Shown in pieces: positions 43,725 through 52,142 of a stretch of DNA of 53,565 nt. A program made the translations under genes and the position numbers. The stretch covers positions 1 to 53,565 of the forward strand of contig NZ_JACONW010000020.1 in NCBI RefSeq assembly GCF_014357575.1, written 5' to 3'. Under the pieces are notes generated by a model, which was not told where the DNA came from, searched no databases, and saw only the letters and a list, made by a program, of their open reading frames with translations. Source of the stretch: Pseudomonas folii. Lineage in GTDB: Bacteria > Pseudomonadota > Gammaproteobacteria > Pseudomonadales > Pseudomonadaceae. The number at the start of each line of letters is the position of its first letter. Within the stretch, counting starts at the first letter, position 1.

Positions 43725-46700
43725 TCAAGCCACCACCTCGAACAACTTCGGCGCCGCCACTTCGCCCGTCACCAGGCTATGCCGCACACGTTCAGCATGC
43801 AGCCCCGCGGCCTTCATGGCGCGTTCCTTGATATGCCCGTAACCACGAATTTTCTCCGGCAGACGCGCCAGTTCCAGCGCAGTGTGACGATTCATGGCAT
43901 TGAGGTTGAGCAGGATCAGCTCGATGTCGCTGATATACGCCTCGATCAACTCACGCTCCTGTTGACGTTCCAGGCTGCGCCCGAACGGATCAAAAGGTGT
44001 ACCCCGCAAGAATTTAAACTTCGCCAGCCCGCCAAATGCCTTCAGCATCCAGGGTCCGAAACTGCGTTTACGAGGTTCTCCCGTCTGCTTGTCACGCTTG
44101 GCCAGCCATGACGGAGCCAGATGAAATTCCAGCCGGTAATCGCCCTCAAATTGCGCCTGCAATTGCCGGGTGAAATCACCGTTGCTGTAAAGGCGCGCCA
44201 CTTCGTACTCATCCTTGTACGCCAGCACCTTGAACAGATTGAACGCAACCGCTTCAGTCAGCACCGCCAACTGCCCCGGAAACAGGCGCATTTCAGTCTG
44301 CCGTACATTTTCCACCAGACGCGTATAGCGTTCAGCGTAAGCAGCATTCTGGTAATCGGTCAGTGCAGCGACATTGGCTTTGATGCGTTGCGCCATGTCA
44401 CCAGGCTGTGGCGTTTCAACGACTTGCTCCTGAGGATGAGCAATCGCTTGCACCGCGCCCAGATCATGCGCGGCACGCCGTCCCCACAGGAAAGCCTGTT
44501 GATTGAGCTCGACCGCCACGCCGTTGAGCGAGATGGCTTTTTCGATCGCTGCCGAACTGAGCGGGATGAAGCCCAACTGGAAGGCATAACCCAGCATGAA
44601 CAGGTTGCTGGCAATGGTATCGCCGAGCAAACGAATCGCCAGATCAGTCGCTTCAATGAAATGCGTCTTCTCGGCCCCCACCGCATCACGGATGGTTTGT
44701 TTCATCGCCTCGCCGGGGAAAACCGCATCCGGGTTGCGGGTAAATTCCGCAGTGGGCGTTTGCTGGCTGTTGACCACGGCATGAGAAAAGGTCGAGTTGA
44801 GTTTGGCGATGGCATCCGGTCCCGCCGCCACGAGCAAGTCGCAGCCCAGCAGCAGATTGGCTTCACCCGCCGGGATGCGCACCGCAAACAGATCCTGCTG
44901 ACGCGCAGCGATGCGGATGTGACTGACCACCGGACCAAACTTTTGCGCCAGACCGGCCTGATCCAGCACGCTGCAGCCCTTGCCTTCGATATTGGCCGCA
45001 TAGCCCAGCATGGCACCCACGGTGGTCACGCCCGTACCGCCCACGCCGGATAGCAGAATATTGAACGGCTTATCCAGACTCTGCGGGTGTGGCTCAGGCA
45101 GTGTCACAAAGTTCTGGACCTGAGTGGGTAACGCTGGTTTGCGCAATTTGCCGCCATGCACGGTGACGAAGCTCGGGCAGAAGCCCTCGACGCAACTGAA
45201 ATCCTTGTTACAGGCGTTCTGGTCGATTTCGCGTTTACGGCCTTGGGCCGTCTCTTTGGGCAGCACGGAAAGACAGCCGGATTTGACACCACAATCGCCA
45301 CAGCCTTCGCAGACAGCAGTATTGATCAACGCACGTTTTTCAAGATCTTTCAGGGTGCCACGTTTGCGCCGACGACGTTTCTCCGTCGCACAGGTCTGGT
45401 CATAGATGATCACCGAAACGCCCTGGAACTCACGCAATTCGCGCTGCACGCTGTCCAGATCGCGGCGATGGTGGAAACTGGTGATCGGTGCAAAACCCTC
45501 ACGGCTCGGGTATTTGTCCGGTTCATCGGACACCAGCGCAATGCGCTGCACGCCTTCGTTGAACACCTGACGACTCAACTGATCGACACGCAGCACGCCA
45601 TCGATCGGCTGCCCGCCGGTCATGGCGACTGCGTCGTTGTAGAGAATTTTGTAAGTGATGTTGACGCCAGAGGCCACCGCTGCGCGCAACGCCAGATGAC
45701 CGGAATGGAAATAGGTCCCGTCGCCGAGGTTCTGGAACACGTGGGGCGTGTTGGTAAACGGTGCCTGACCAATCCAGGTCACGCCTTCGCCGCCCATTTG
45801 CGTGAAGGTCTCCGTAGCCCGATCCATCCAGATGGTCATGTAATGGCAGCCAATCCCGGCCAGTGCGCGACTGCCTTCCGGAACACGGGTCGAGGTGTTG
45901 TGCGGGCAACCCGAGCAGAAATGCGGGGTACGCTGGGTGTTGAACAACGGCGCTTGCAGGGCCTTCTCTTTGTCTGCCAGAAACTGCAGACGCGCGTCGA
46001 TTTTCTCGCTGCTGTAAAAAGGCGCAAGGCGTTTGGCAATCACCCGAGCGATCATTGCCGGGGTCAGCTCACTGAGGTTCGGCAACAGTGAACGGCCCTC
46101 TTCGTCGAATTCGCCGACCACCACCGGACGGCGATCCACCGGCCAGTTGTAGAGCTGGCCGGTGAGTTGATCCTCGATCACGCTACGTTTTTCTTCGACC
46201 ACCAGAATCTCGTCCAGACCTTCAGCGAAGCCATGGACCGAGACCGGCTCCAATGGCCAGCTCATGCCGACTTTGAGAACCCGGATGCCGACTTGAGCAC
46301 ACAACGCTTCGTCGATGCCCAGTTCTTCCAGTGCCTGGCGCACGTCCAGATAGGACTTGCCGGTAGTGACAATGCCCAGCCTTGGCTGAGGCGAATCGAT
46401 CACTACTTTGTTGAGCTGATTGGCGCGGGCGAAAGCGCGAGCCGCGTAGATCTTATAGGTGTTGAGCCGCGCCTCCTGAGCCAGTGGCGGATCCGGCCAG
46501 CGAATGTGCAAGCCCCCTTCGGGAATGTCGAAATCTTCAGGAATCTGCGTCGTGATGCGCAATGGATCGACTTCGACCACGGCTGATGAGTCGACGTTTT
46601 CGGCGATGGTTTTCATCGCTACCCAGCAACCGCTGTAGCGTGACAGCTCCCAGCCGATGATCCCGTAATCAAGGATTTCCTGAACGTTACTGGGGTTGAG

Positions 46701-47210
46701 CACTGGAATCATTGACGCGATGAACGCATGTTCGCTCTGGTGGGCAATGGTCGACGACTTGCAGCCATGGTCGTCCCCCGCCAGCACCAACACCCCGCCA
46801 TTGGCCGCAACGCCTGCCGAGTTGGCGTGTTTGAACACGTCGCCACAACGATCCACCCCCGGGCCTTTTCCGTACCACAAGGCGAACACGCCGTCGTACT
46901 TGCCTTCGGGAAAGAGATTGACCTGCTGGCTGCCCCACACCGCCGTCGCTGCCAACTCTTCGTTGACCCCCGGCTGAAAGTGTATTGCGTTCTGCTTCAG
47001 GTAATCCTTGGCGTCCCACAGGCTCTTGTCGAGATTGCCCAAGGGCGAGCCGCGATAACCGGAGATGAAACCGGCGGTGTTCAGCCCCCGCGCTTCGTCG
47101 CGCTGCTTTTGCAGCATCGGCAAGCGGGTCAGGGCTTGGGTGCCGGTCAGGTATAAATTGCCGGTCGCGAGCCGGTACTTATCGTCAAGACGAATATCAG
47201 CCAAAGACAT
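43725..47210 (-). CDS. Indolepyruvate ferredoxin oxidoreductase family protein (IorA-IorB fusion)
   Basis: An 1161-residue thiamine-diphosphate enzyme of the 2-oxoacid:ferredoxin oxidoreductase family. The N-terminal part (about 1-400) has the pyrimidine-binding domain (GFISGYRGSPLGNLD), the centre the TPP-binding domain (FCSGCPHNTSTRVPEGS, AGIGCHYMTIWMD), then a cysteine-rich segment (CEGCGDCGVKSGC, FSCVEGFCPSF) fit for an Fe-S cluster, and a gamma domain (LLSGVGGTGVTTVGAMLGYA) before the C-terminal extension. It decarboxylates aryl- or branched-chain 2-oxoacids to acyl-CoA. Strong AGGAG ribosome-binding site. It is divergent from an Lrp-type regulator that probably controls it, and could feed isovaleryl-CoA to the liu genes, but that is inference. 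Confidence 0.93.
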   Translation of the reverse strand: MSLADIRLDDKYRLATGNLYLTGTQALTRLPMLQKQRDEARGLNTAGFISGYRGSPLGNLDKSLWDAKDYLKQNAIHFQPGVNEELAATAVWGSQQVNLFPEGKYDGVFALWYGKGPGVDRCGDVFKHANSAGVAANGGVLVLAGDDHGCKSSTIAHQSEHAFIASMIPVLNPSNVQEILDYGIIGWELSRYSGCWVAMKTIAENVDSSAVVEVDPLRITTQIPEDFDIPEGGLHIRWPDPPLAQEARLNTYKIYAARAFARANQLNKVVIDSPQPRLGIVTTGKSYLDVRQALEELGIDEALCAQVGIRVLKVGMSWPLEPVSVHGFAEGLDEILVVEEKRSVIEDQLTGQLYNWPVDRRPVVVGEFDEEGRSLLPNLSELTPAMIARVIAKRLAPFYSSEKIDARLQFLADKEKALQAPLFNTQRTPHFCSGCPHNTSTRVPEGSRALAGIGCHYMTIWMDRATETFTQMGGEGVTWIGQAPFTNTPHVFQNLGDGTYFHSGHLALRAAVASGVNITYKILYNDAVAMTGGQPIDGVLRVDQLSRQVFNEGVQRIALVSDEPDKYPSREGFAPITSFHHRRDLDSVQRELREFQGVSVIIYDQTCATEKRRRRKRGTLKDLEKRALINTAVCEGCGDCGVKSGCLSVLPKETAQGRKREIDQNACNKDFSCVEGFCPSFVTVHGGKLRKPALPTQVQNFVTLPEPHPQSLDKPFNILLSGVGGTGVTTVGAMLGYAANIEGKGCSVLDQAGLAQKFGPVVSHIRIAARQQDLFAVRIPAGEANLLLGCDLLVAAGPDAIAKLNSTFSHAVVNSQQTPTAEFTRNPDAVFPGEAMKQTIRDAVGAEKTHFIEATDLAIRLLGDTIASNLFMLGYAFQLGFIPLSSAAIEKAISLNGVAVELNQQAFLWGRRAAHDLGAVQAIAHPQEQVVETPQPGDMAQRIKANVAALTDYQNAAYAERYTRLVENVRQTEMRLFPGQLAVLTEAVAFNLFKVLAYKDEYEVARLYSNGDFTRQLQAQFEGDYRLEFHLAPSWLAKRDKQTGEPRKRSFGPWMLKAFGGLAKFKFLRGTPFDPFGRSLERQQERELIEAYISDIELILLNLNAMNRHTALELARLPEKIRGYGHIKERAMKAAGLHAERVRHSLVTGEVAAPKLFEVVA

Positions 47211-47392
47211 TCAGGCGCTCCTTTTATTTTTATGAGCAGTGTTATGGCGGCTAATCCGCCGGGCAGGTTCCACCCGAGCGATCACAAGCAAAATACTGCC
47301 TGTAGCAATGAGGCTTTTTCTTTCTAATTTGCCGTTTATCTGCTGAACTTCTGCATGTTCAGTTCTATAAAAATAAAAAAAGAGGTCAATTC

Positions 47393-47860
47393 ATGCAGAA
47401 CAAATTAAGCCCTATCGACCGCAGGATCCTGCGCCTGCTGCAACACGACGCCGATCTCTCGGCAGCCGAAATCGCCGAGCGCGTGGAGCTTTCGCAATCC
47501 CCTTGCTGGCGGCGCATCAACCGTCTTCAGGAAGAAGGCTATATCGAGCGCAAAGTCGCCCTGCTCAACCCGCAAAAGCTCGGCCTGACCATGACAGTGT
47601 TTGTCGATGTGAAATTATCGGGGCACGGTCGGCGCTTTCTCGCCGAATTCGAAGAGGCGATCACCGGCTACCCCGAGGTGCTGGAGTGCTACACGATGGC
47701 GGGCGATATGGACTTCATGCTCAAGGTGGTGGCGCAGGACATCGCCAGCTATGAACGCTTCCTGCGGGACCATCTGTTGCAGCAGCCACACGTGCAGGAA
47801 GCCCACTCGAACATTGCCATGAGCGAAGTGAAACGCACCACAGAACTGCCGCTTGACTGA
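47393..47860 (+). CDS. Lrp/AsnC-family transcriptional regulator
   Basis: A 155-residue regulator. The N-terminal winged helix-turn-helix is LSPIDRRILRLLQHDADLSA, AEIAERVELSQSPCWRRINR, then LQEEGYIERKVA; the C-terminal RAM ligand domain runs from about residue 65 (LGLTMTVFVDVKL ... TGYPEVLECYTMAGDMDFML). Members bind amino acids and form octamers. Its ATG has an AGAGG ribosome-binding site. Divergent arrangement with the 2-oxoacid oxidoreductase over a 182-base AT-rich gap suggests it controls that gene in response to an amino acid, plausibly aromatic or branched-chain. Confidence 0.94.
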   Translation: MQNKLSPIDRRILRLLQHDADLSAAEIAERVELSQSPCWRRINRLQEEGYIERKVALLNPQKLGLTMTVFVDVKLSGHGRRFLAEFEEAITGYPEVLECYTMAGDMDFMLKVVAQDIASYERFLRDHLLQQPHVQEAHSNIAMSEVKRTTELPLD

Positions 47861-47911
47861 CGGGCGTCAGGCGGAATCTGAATGATTTTTCTATGGGGAC
47901 GATAAAAAGGT

Positions 47912-47939
47912 TTGACTTGCAAATGATAATGATTATTAT
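47912..47939 (+). promoter_or_regulatory. Promoter of the PrrF-type sRNA
   Basis: TTGACT (47912-47917) and TATTAT (47934-47939) are 16 bases apart and overlapped by the Fur box, predicting transcription from about 47946-47948. Confidence 0.7.
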
Positions 47940-47943
47940 TGCA
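47925..47943 (+). promoter_or_regulatory. Fur box
   Basis: GATAATGATTATTATTGCA matches 14 of 19 positions of the Fur consensus GATAATGATAATCATTATC and sits within a longer palindrome (TTGCAA...TTGCAA, 47917-47944). It covers the -10 element, so iron-loaded Fur would block transcription. Confidence 0.85.
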
Positions 47944-47946
47944 AGC

Positions 47947-48059
47947 AACTGGCCGCAAGGTCAGTTGGATAACTCAGAAGTCTTAGGTCGGCTTCTGGAT
48001 TATCTCCTCATCAGGCTAATCACGGTTTTTGACCCGGATTTTTTCCGGGTCTTTTTTTT
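47947..48059 (+). ncRNA. prrF: PrrF-type iron-responsive sRNA
   Basis: About 113 nt. The sequence after the Fur box, with AACTGGCCGCAAGGTCAG, TAACTCAGAAGTCTTAGG, GGCTTCTGGATTATCTCC and TCATCAGGCTAATCACGGTT before the terminator, is what I know as the conserved PrrF core. PrrF RNAs are the pseudomonad counterparts of RyhB: made when iron is scarce, they block translation of iron-containing proteins such as SodB and succinate dehydrogenase. A single copy is seen here, unlike the tandem prrF1-prrF2 of P. aeruginosa; a second copy may lie elsewhere. A plus-strand open frame covering it (47893-48171) is spurious. Confidence 0.9.
48031..48059 (+). terminator. Terminator of prrF
   Basis: GACCCGG-ATTTTTT-CCGGGTC followed by eight T residues. 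A textbook intrinsic terminator that also provides the 3' Hfq-binding U-tail. Confidence 0.92.
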
Positions 48060-48324
48060 AGTTTTGCGGTTCGTTTCTATTTTTTTGGTGTCACTGGTGA
48101 TGCAAGGTTCGGGTGCTGCGTTCTTCAGGCTAATGAAGAGGGTGTCGTTTCTACGATGGCGCGGATCATAGCAAAAAGATCGCAGAAAGGGCCTCTGAAG
48201 TTGGCTTTCAAAGGTGCTGCACGGAAGATAATCGGTAATTGAGCTGGTTTAGCACTTGAGAAAGACTCTCATCCCGGCACCTCGGGCCGTCTTCTACACC
48301 GAATATGGCGCGGTAAACACTGGA

Positions 48325-48416
48325 CCTGTAGGAGCGCACGAGCACCGCGAGGCCGCGATAGCGGTGTATCAGACAGGACGTCATCGCTGCCTCGCGGTGC
48401 TCGTGAGCTCCTACAG
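48325..48416. repeat. REPIN-like inverted repeat, copy 2 (GTGTATCAGA-loop family)
   Basis: Arms CCTGTAGGAGCGCACGAGCA-CCGCGAGG and CCTCGCGGTGCTCGTGAGCT-CCTACAG, nearly perfect, with loop GCGGTGTATCAGACAGGACG. The flank GCGGTAAACACTGGACCTGT is shared with copy 1 (13608-13628). It lies in the 420-base gap between prrF and the sigma-like gene, which otherwise shows nothing I can identify. Confidence 0.88.
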
Positions 48417-48480
48417 AAAAGGTTTAAAAGCAGCACCTTGGCAAAGAAGTCTTCATCAACATCAAGCGAGGCAATCGATC

Positions 48481-49041
48481 ATGAGTATTCAACTCTCGTC
48501 CTTCCCCGCTCTGCCTGCACGTCAGACGGATGTTCCACTGAGTCTGCACGGCGAGAGCCTGCGACGCGGTCTGGTGAAGCTATCCCGTCGTACACAGCAG
48601 GTCTTTCTGCTCAGCCGACTCGACGGGGCGTCCTACGCCGACATCGCCAGCCTGCTGAACATCGATGTCACACTGGTCGAGCAGGCCATGGTGCGAGTCC
48701 TGCAACACAGCCGACGGCAAGTCGCTGCGGATGAAGCCAGCGCTGTGGATCCGGTATGCGAACAGGCCAGTCGCTGGTATGTACACCTGCAAAGTCCCCA
48801 CGCGACAGCCAGTCAACGTATCGAATTCCGTCACTGGCTGGATGCCGCCCCTGCCCATCTCACTGCTTTCGAAAGTACCGAGCGTCTGTGGCGTCAACTT
48901 CAAGCCCCGGCTGCCATCATGGGTGCAAGCGGCTGGCATCGGCGCAAACGTCGCAGTTATCTGTTCTGGTGCATGGCGACTGCGTTTCTGTGCAGCCTGC
49001 TGGTGACGGCGGAAGCTTTTGCCGTGTTCGGTCACGTTTGA
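48481..49041 (+). CDS. Sigma-region-4-like HTH fused to FecR-type N-terminus and a C-terminal TM
   Basis: A 186-residue protein of unusual build. Residues about 24-80 resemble sigma-70 region 4 (LVKLSRRTQQVFLLSRLDGA, SYADIASLLNIDVTLVEQAM). Residues about 91-140 match the DUF4880 N-terminal domain of FecR anti-sigma factors (DPVCEQASRWYVHLQSP, RIEFRHWLDAAPAHLTAFES). An Arg/Lys-rich stretch (HRRKRR) leads to one membrane helix at about 159-180, and the chain stops six residues later. The sigma region 2 and the periplasmic FecR domain are both missing. No partner receptor gene is adjacent. The GAGG ribosome-binding site fixes the ATG at 48481. It could be a membrane-tethered regulator or the remnant of a collapsed sigma/anti-sigma pair. 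Confidence 0.85.
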   Translation: MSIQLSSFPALPARQTDVPLSLHGESLRRGLVKLSRRTQQVFLLSRLDGASYADIASLLNIDVTLVEQAMVRVLQHSRRQVAADEASAVDPVCEQASRWYVHLQSPHATASQRIEFRHWLDAAPAHLTAFESTERLWRQLQAPAAIMGASGWHRRKRRSYLFWCMATAFLCSLLVTAEAFAVFGHV

Positions 49042-49165
49042 AGGGCGATTGTGCGTCCTGAGTGACCGATTCACACACCTTCACGTCGCAGCGACGCGCA
49101 TTGCTCCGCGCAGGTTCCGTGTAAAGTAGCGCCACAACTGGCACTAACGTACACAGGAACCGACC

Positions 49166-50305
49166 GTGACCTCTCTCAAAATCAGCGCAGATTTCGATAG
49201 TGGCAATATCGAAGTGATAGACGCGAGCCACCCTGCACAGATCCAGCTGGCCATCCGCCCGGATACCCGCAGCCCGCATTTTCAGTGGTTTCACTTCAAG
49301 GTCGACGGACTGCAGACGGGACAGGTCCATCGGTTCAGCCTGACCAATGCCAGTCAGTCCAGCTACAACAATGCCTGGACCGGCTACAACGCCGTGGCTT
49401 CCTACGATCATCAGACCTGGTTTCGCGTGCCTTCCACATTTGACGGCAGCGCCCTGAATTTCAGCCTGACGCCCACAGGAGAGCACGTCTGGTTTGCCTA
49501 CTTCGAACCCTACAGCCGCGAACGCCATGACTGGCTCATTGGCCAGGCCCTGAAAAAGGCTGGGACCGAATTGCTGGCCACTGGCAAGAGCGTTGAAGGC
49601 CGTGATATTCCCCTGCTACGTCGCGGCGACGGAGCCGAAGGCAAGCGCAATATCTGGATCATTGCTCAGCAACACCCCGGCGAGCACATGGCCGAATGGT
49701 TCATGGAAGGCGTGATCGAGCGCCTGCAGCAGCAGGATGATCCGGTGCTGAATGCCCTGCTGGAAGTCGCCGACCTGTATCTCGTTCCGCACATGAACCC
49801 TGATGGTTCTTTCCACGGGCATCTGCGCACCAATGCCAACGGCAAGGACCTCAACCGTGCCTGGCAGGACTCCACCCCGGAAACCAGCCCGGAAGTGTTC
49901 TTCGTCAAGGAACAGATGGAAAGATATGGCGTGGACATGTTCCTCGACGTCCATGGCGACGAAGAAATCCCCTACGTCTTTACTGCGGCCTGTGAAGGCA
50001 ATCCCGGTTACACACCCAAGCAGCAGCAACTGGAAGAACAGTTCCGCACCCGCCTGAGTGAAATCACCCGGGACTTCCAGACCCGCTATGGCTACTCGCG
50101 TTCGCAGCCGGGCAAGGCCAACATGAACCTGGCCTGCAACAGCGTCGGGGAAAAATACAAATGTCTGGCGCTGACCCTGGAGATGCCGTTCAAGGACAAC
50201 GACGATGCGCCCGACCTGATCACCGGCTGGGATGGCAAGCGTTCCAGACAGCTTGCAAAGGATGTCTTGACCGTCCTCTCGGAAATGGCCCCGGTCCTGC
50301 ACTGA
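49166..50305 (+). CDS. M14-family zinc carboxypeptidase (cytosolic carboxypeptidase-like)
   Basis: A 379-residue metallocarboxypeptidase. An N-terminal beta-sandwich domain (1-115; FQWFHFKVDGLQTGQVHRFS) precedes the catalytic domain with zinc ligands H170 and E173 (QQHPGEHMAEW) and H263 (DVHGDEE), the arginine/asparagine substrate motif DLNRAW after NPDGSFHGHL, and catalytic E339 (LTLEMPFK). This arrangement is that of cytosolic carboxypeptidases, whose eukaryotic members trim glutamates from tubulin tails; bacterial substrates are unknown. No signal peptide. The start is a GTG with AGGAAC upstream. Monocistronic, ending at a REPIN shared with the convergent cytochrome gene. Confidence 0.92.
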   Translation: MTSLKISADFDSGNIEVIDASHPAQIQLAIRPDTRSPHFQWFHFKVDGLQTGQVHRFSLTNASQSSYNNAWTGYNAVASYDHQTWFRVPSTFDGSALNFSLTPTGEHVWFAYFEPYSRERHDWLIGQALKKAGTELLATGKSVEGRDIPLLRRGDGAEGKRNIWIIAQQHPGEHMAEWFMEGVIERLQQQDDPVLNALLEVADLYLVPHMNPDGSFHGHLRTNANGKDLNRAWQDSTPETSPEVFFVKEQMERYGVDMFLDVHGDEEIPYVFTAACEGNPGYTPKQQQLEEQFRTRLSEITRDFQTRYGYSRSQPGKANMNLACNSVGEKYKCLALTLEMPFKDNDDAPDLITGWDGKRSRQLAKDVLTVLSEMAPVLH

Positions 50306-50313
50306 AAATCATC

Positions 50314-50390
50314 CCTGTAGGCGCTGCCGAAGGCTGCGAAAGCATTCTGTCTGATACACCGCTTCGCAGCCTTCGGCAGCGCCTACAGGG
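50314..50390. repeat. REPIN-like perfect inverted repeat, copy 3 (GTGTATCAGA-loop family)
   Basis: Arms CCCTGTAGGCGCTGCCGAAG-GCTGCGAA and TTCGCAGCCTTCGGCAGCGC-CTACAGGG are exact reverse complements over 28 bases. Read on the minus strand the loop is GCGGTGTATCAGACAGAATG, tying it to copies 1 and 2. It lies between two convergent genes and may act as a bidirectional transcription end. Confidence 0.92.
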
Positions 50391-50414
50391 AGGTGACGCC
50401 CTTCTTTTTAGTGT

Positions 50415-50954
50415 TTACCCTCTTCCCCGCAACATGCTCCCCAATACCTCATCACGCCGCACCCAGGCATGAAACAACGCCGCTGCGATGTGCATCAGCA
50501 CGGTCAGAAACAGCGTGTACGCCAACCAGGTGTGGGCCTGACGCAAAAAGGCGAAGGTTCCAGCATCCGCGGCAACGATGGAAGGCAGGCGCACCGAACT
50601 GCTGAGCATCACCGGATCACCGGCAGCGGAAATCATTGCCCAGCCAATCAATGGCATTGCCAGCATCAATGCGTACAACACGTAATGGGACAGTTTCGCC
50701 GCCAGAACCTGCCAACCCGGCAAGTCAGCTGGCAGCGCCGGGGTATGGCTGGACAAGCGCACAATGATGCGCAGGATCACCAGCACCAGGATCGCAATGC
50801 CCAACGGCTTATGCAGATTGAGCAACCATTCATGTCGTTCCGACACCGAGGCCACCATACCCGCGCCGATAAACAGCATCGCGATGATCATCAGTGCCAT
50901 CGACCAGTGCAGCAAACGCGCCAGAGGGGAGAAATGCTTGCTGGAGCCACTCAT
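50415..50954 (-). CDS. Cytochrome b561 (CybB family)
   Basis: A 179-residue inner-membrane di-haem cytochrome with four transmembrane helices. Candidate haem-ligand histidines lie in LARLLHWSMAL, LLNLHKPLGIAIL, LSHYVLYALML and FLTVLMHIAAALFHAW. Relatives oxidise quinol or reduce superoxide and often pair with a periplasmic redox protein. It overlaps the preceding catalase-like gene by four bases (ATGA), so electrons may pass from quinol through this protein to that peroxidase. Transcription is likely from the ECF-type promoter at 52092-52116. Confidence 0.92.
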   Translation of the reverse strand: MSGSSKHFSPLARLLHWSMALMIIAMLFIGAGMVASVSERHEWLLNLHKPLGIAILVLVILRIIVRLSSHTPALPADLPGWQVLAAKLSHYVLYALMLAMPLIGWAMISAAGDPVMLSSSVRLPSIVAADAGTFAFLRQAHTWLAYTLFLTVLMHIAAALFHAWVRRDEVLGSMLRGRG

Positions 50955-52048
50955 GATTTTTTCTCCGTGACCGGTGCGGTTTTAGGCAATTGCTCGACTT
51001 CTGCAGTACGCCGTTTGTAAGACGTGGCGTAAGCAGCAGAACGCGCCGCCAGCAGCGGATCATCCGAGCCACTGATGCCGGACGGCAGCATCAGCGGGTC
51101 AAAGTTGATGTCACGGCAAGCGCCGCTCAATTGCGGTTGTTCGCTTTCCAGCACCAGCGTACCGGCGTTCAACGTACGGCGATCAGAGGGCCATTGTTTG
51201 CTGGCATCGTTGACTGGATCACTGGCATCCGCGAGCGTCAGGATCAGGTTGAAACGGACGGGGCCGGCGTCCAGTCGGTCATTCAGGTCCTGCTCAAGGT
51301 AATCCTTGGCGTCCGGCGGCGGTGCAGCGGACTGCGCAGCATCCACGGGCACCATGTTCCAGCGCACTGCCTGGCGCTTGCCATCGGCACTGACCAGATA
51401 GAACGCGTTGACGCTGTTGTAACTGACGGTCGCGTAGCTCGCGGACGGCTTGGCGGTCTTGATCCATGCCAGGAATGGCGCAGCTTCCGGGTGGCTGGCG
51501 AAAAATGCAGGGGCTTTTGTTGGATCGGGCTTGCCGGTTTTCGGGTCGGGGGCATTGGCTTGCAACAACCCGAAGAACGCTTCTGGGGTACCCACCGGAA
51601 ATACCGGCATGGCGTTCATGCCGGTGCGCCACTGCTGGCCGTCTGCCTGAGTAAAGCGCAGGGCCAGGCTGCGGATGGGCGCGGCACTGTCCGGCGAGTA
51701 AGGGTTGCCGGTTGGCAGGGCGAAACGGCCTTCCACCGGAGTACGAGTGCTGGTAAACAGCTGAGCACTGGAAAGATCAGCAGCAGCGCCGTTGCTTTCA
51801 AAGTAACCTGCAACACACACACCTTTCGGGTGATTGCGGCGATATCCGGGGAAGGTGCCGTTGTTGTGTTCAAGGGTATTGACCAACTTGTCAGGGGTCA
51901 GACGCTGCGGGTCGAGGTAGCCTCCCACGTAGGCAAATGCGGTAGCGGCAACCAGCACCACCACGCCAATGCCCACCAGACGCAGGCCTGTTGCGGTGGG
52001 ACTTAATGGAGGTCTTTGCCCCTTGGGTAACGGATCACGGTCGGTCAT
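50951..52048 (-). CDS. Membrane-anchored catalase-family peroxidase (SrpA-like)
   Basis: A 365-residue member of the small catalase-related peroxidases. One N-terminal membrane helix (about 20-42; LRLVGIGVVVLVAATAFAYV) anchors the domain in the periplasm. The conserved distal-histidine segment is YRRNHPKGVCVAGYFESNG; SLALRFTQADGQQWR and RFNLILTLADASDPVNDAS are family landmarks. It is shorter than monofunctional catalases and should act as a peroxidase. The start at 52048 has a GGAG ribosome-binding site; an ATG 27 bases upstream does not. Co-operonic with cytochrome b561 and divergent from an ECF sigma factor. Confidence 0.93.
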   Translation of the reverse strand: MTDRDPLPKGQRPPLSPTATGLRLVGIGVVVLVAATAFAYVGGYLDPQRLTPDKLVNTLEHNNGTFPGYRRNHPKGVCVAGYFESNGAAADLSSAQLFTSTRTPVEGRFALPTGNPYSPDSAAPIRSLALRFTQADGQQWRTGMNAMPVFPVGTPEAFFGLLQANAPDPKTGKPDPTKAPAFFASHPEAAPFLAWIKTAKPSASYATVSYNSVNAFYLVSADGKRQAVRWNMVPVDAAQSAAPPPDAKDYLEQDLNDRLDAGPVRFNLILTLADASDPVNDASKQWPSDRRTLNAGTLVLESEQPQLSGACRDINFDPLMLPSGISGSDDPLLAARSAAYATSYKRRTAEVEQLPKTAPVTEKKS

Positions 52049-52091
52049 ATACAACTCCAGGTCATCGGCTATCACGCTTTATGGGCAGTAG

Positions 52092-52116
52092 GACGGAGCC
52101 GGAAAGTGTTTATTCC
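52092..52116 (-). promoter_or_regulatory. Candidate ECF promoter for the catalase-cytochrome operon
   Basis: On the minus strand GGAATA-N15-CGTC, with GGAATA at 52111-52116 and CGTC at 52092-52095. The spacing and both boxes are identical to the divergent promoter of the sigma gene. Confidence 0.7.
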
Positions 52117-52142
52117 ATCCGCCGAAAAAATTCACGAAAGGT

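Noticed and set aside
47893..48171. A 92-codon plus-strand frame across prrF
   Set aside because: Covers the Fur box, the sRNA and its terminator; no ribosome-binding site or protein character.
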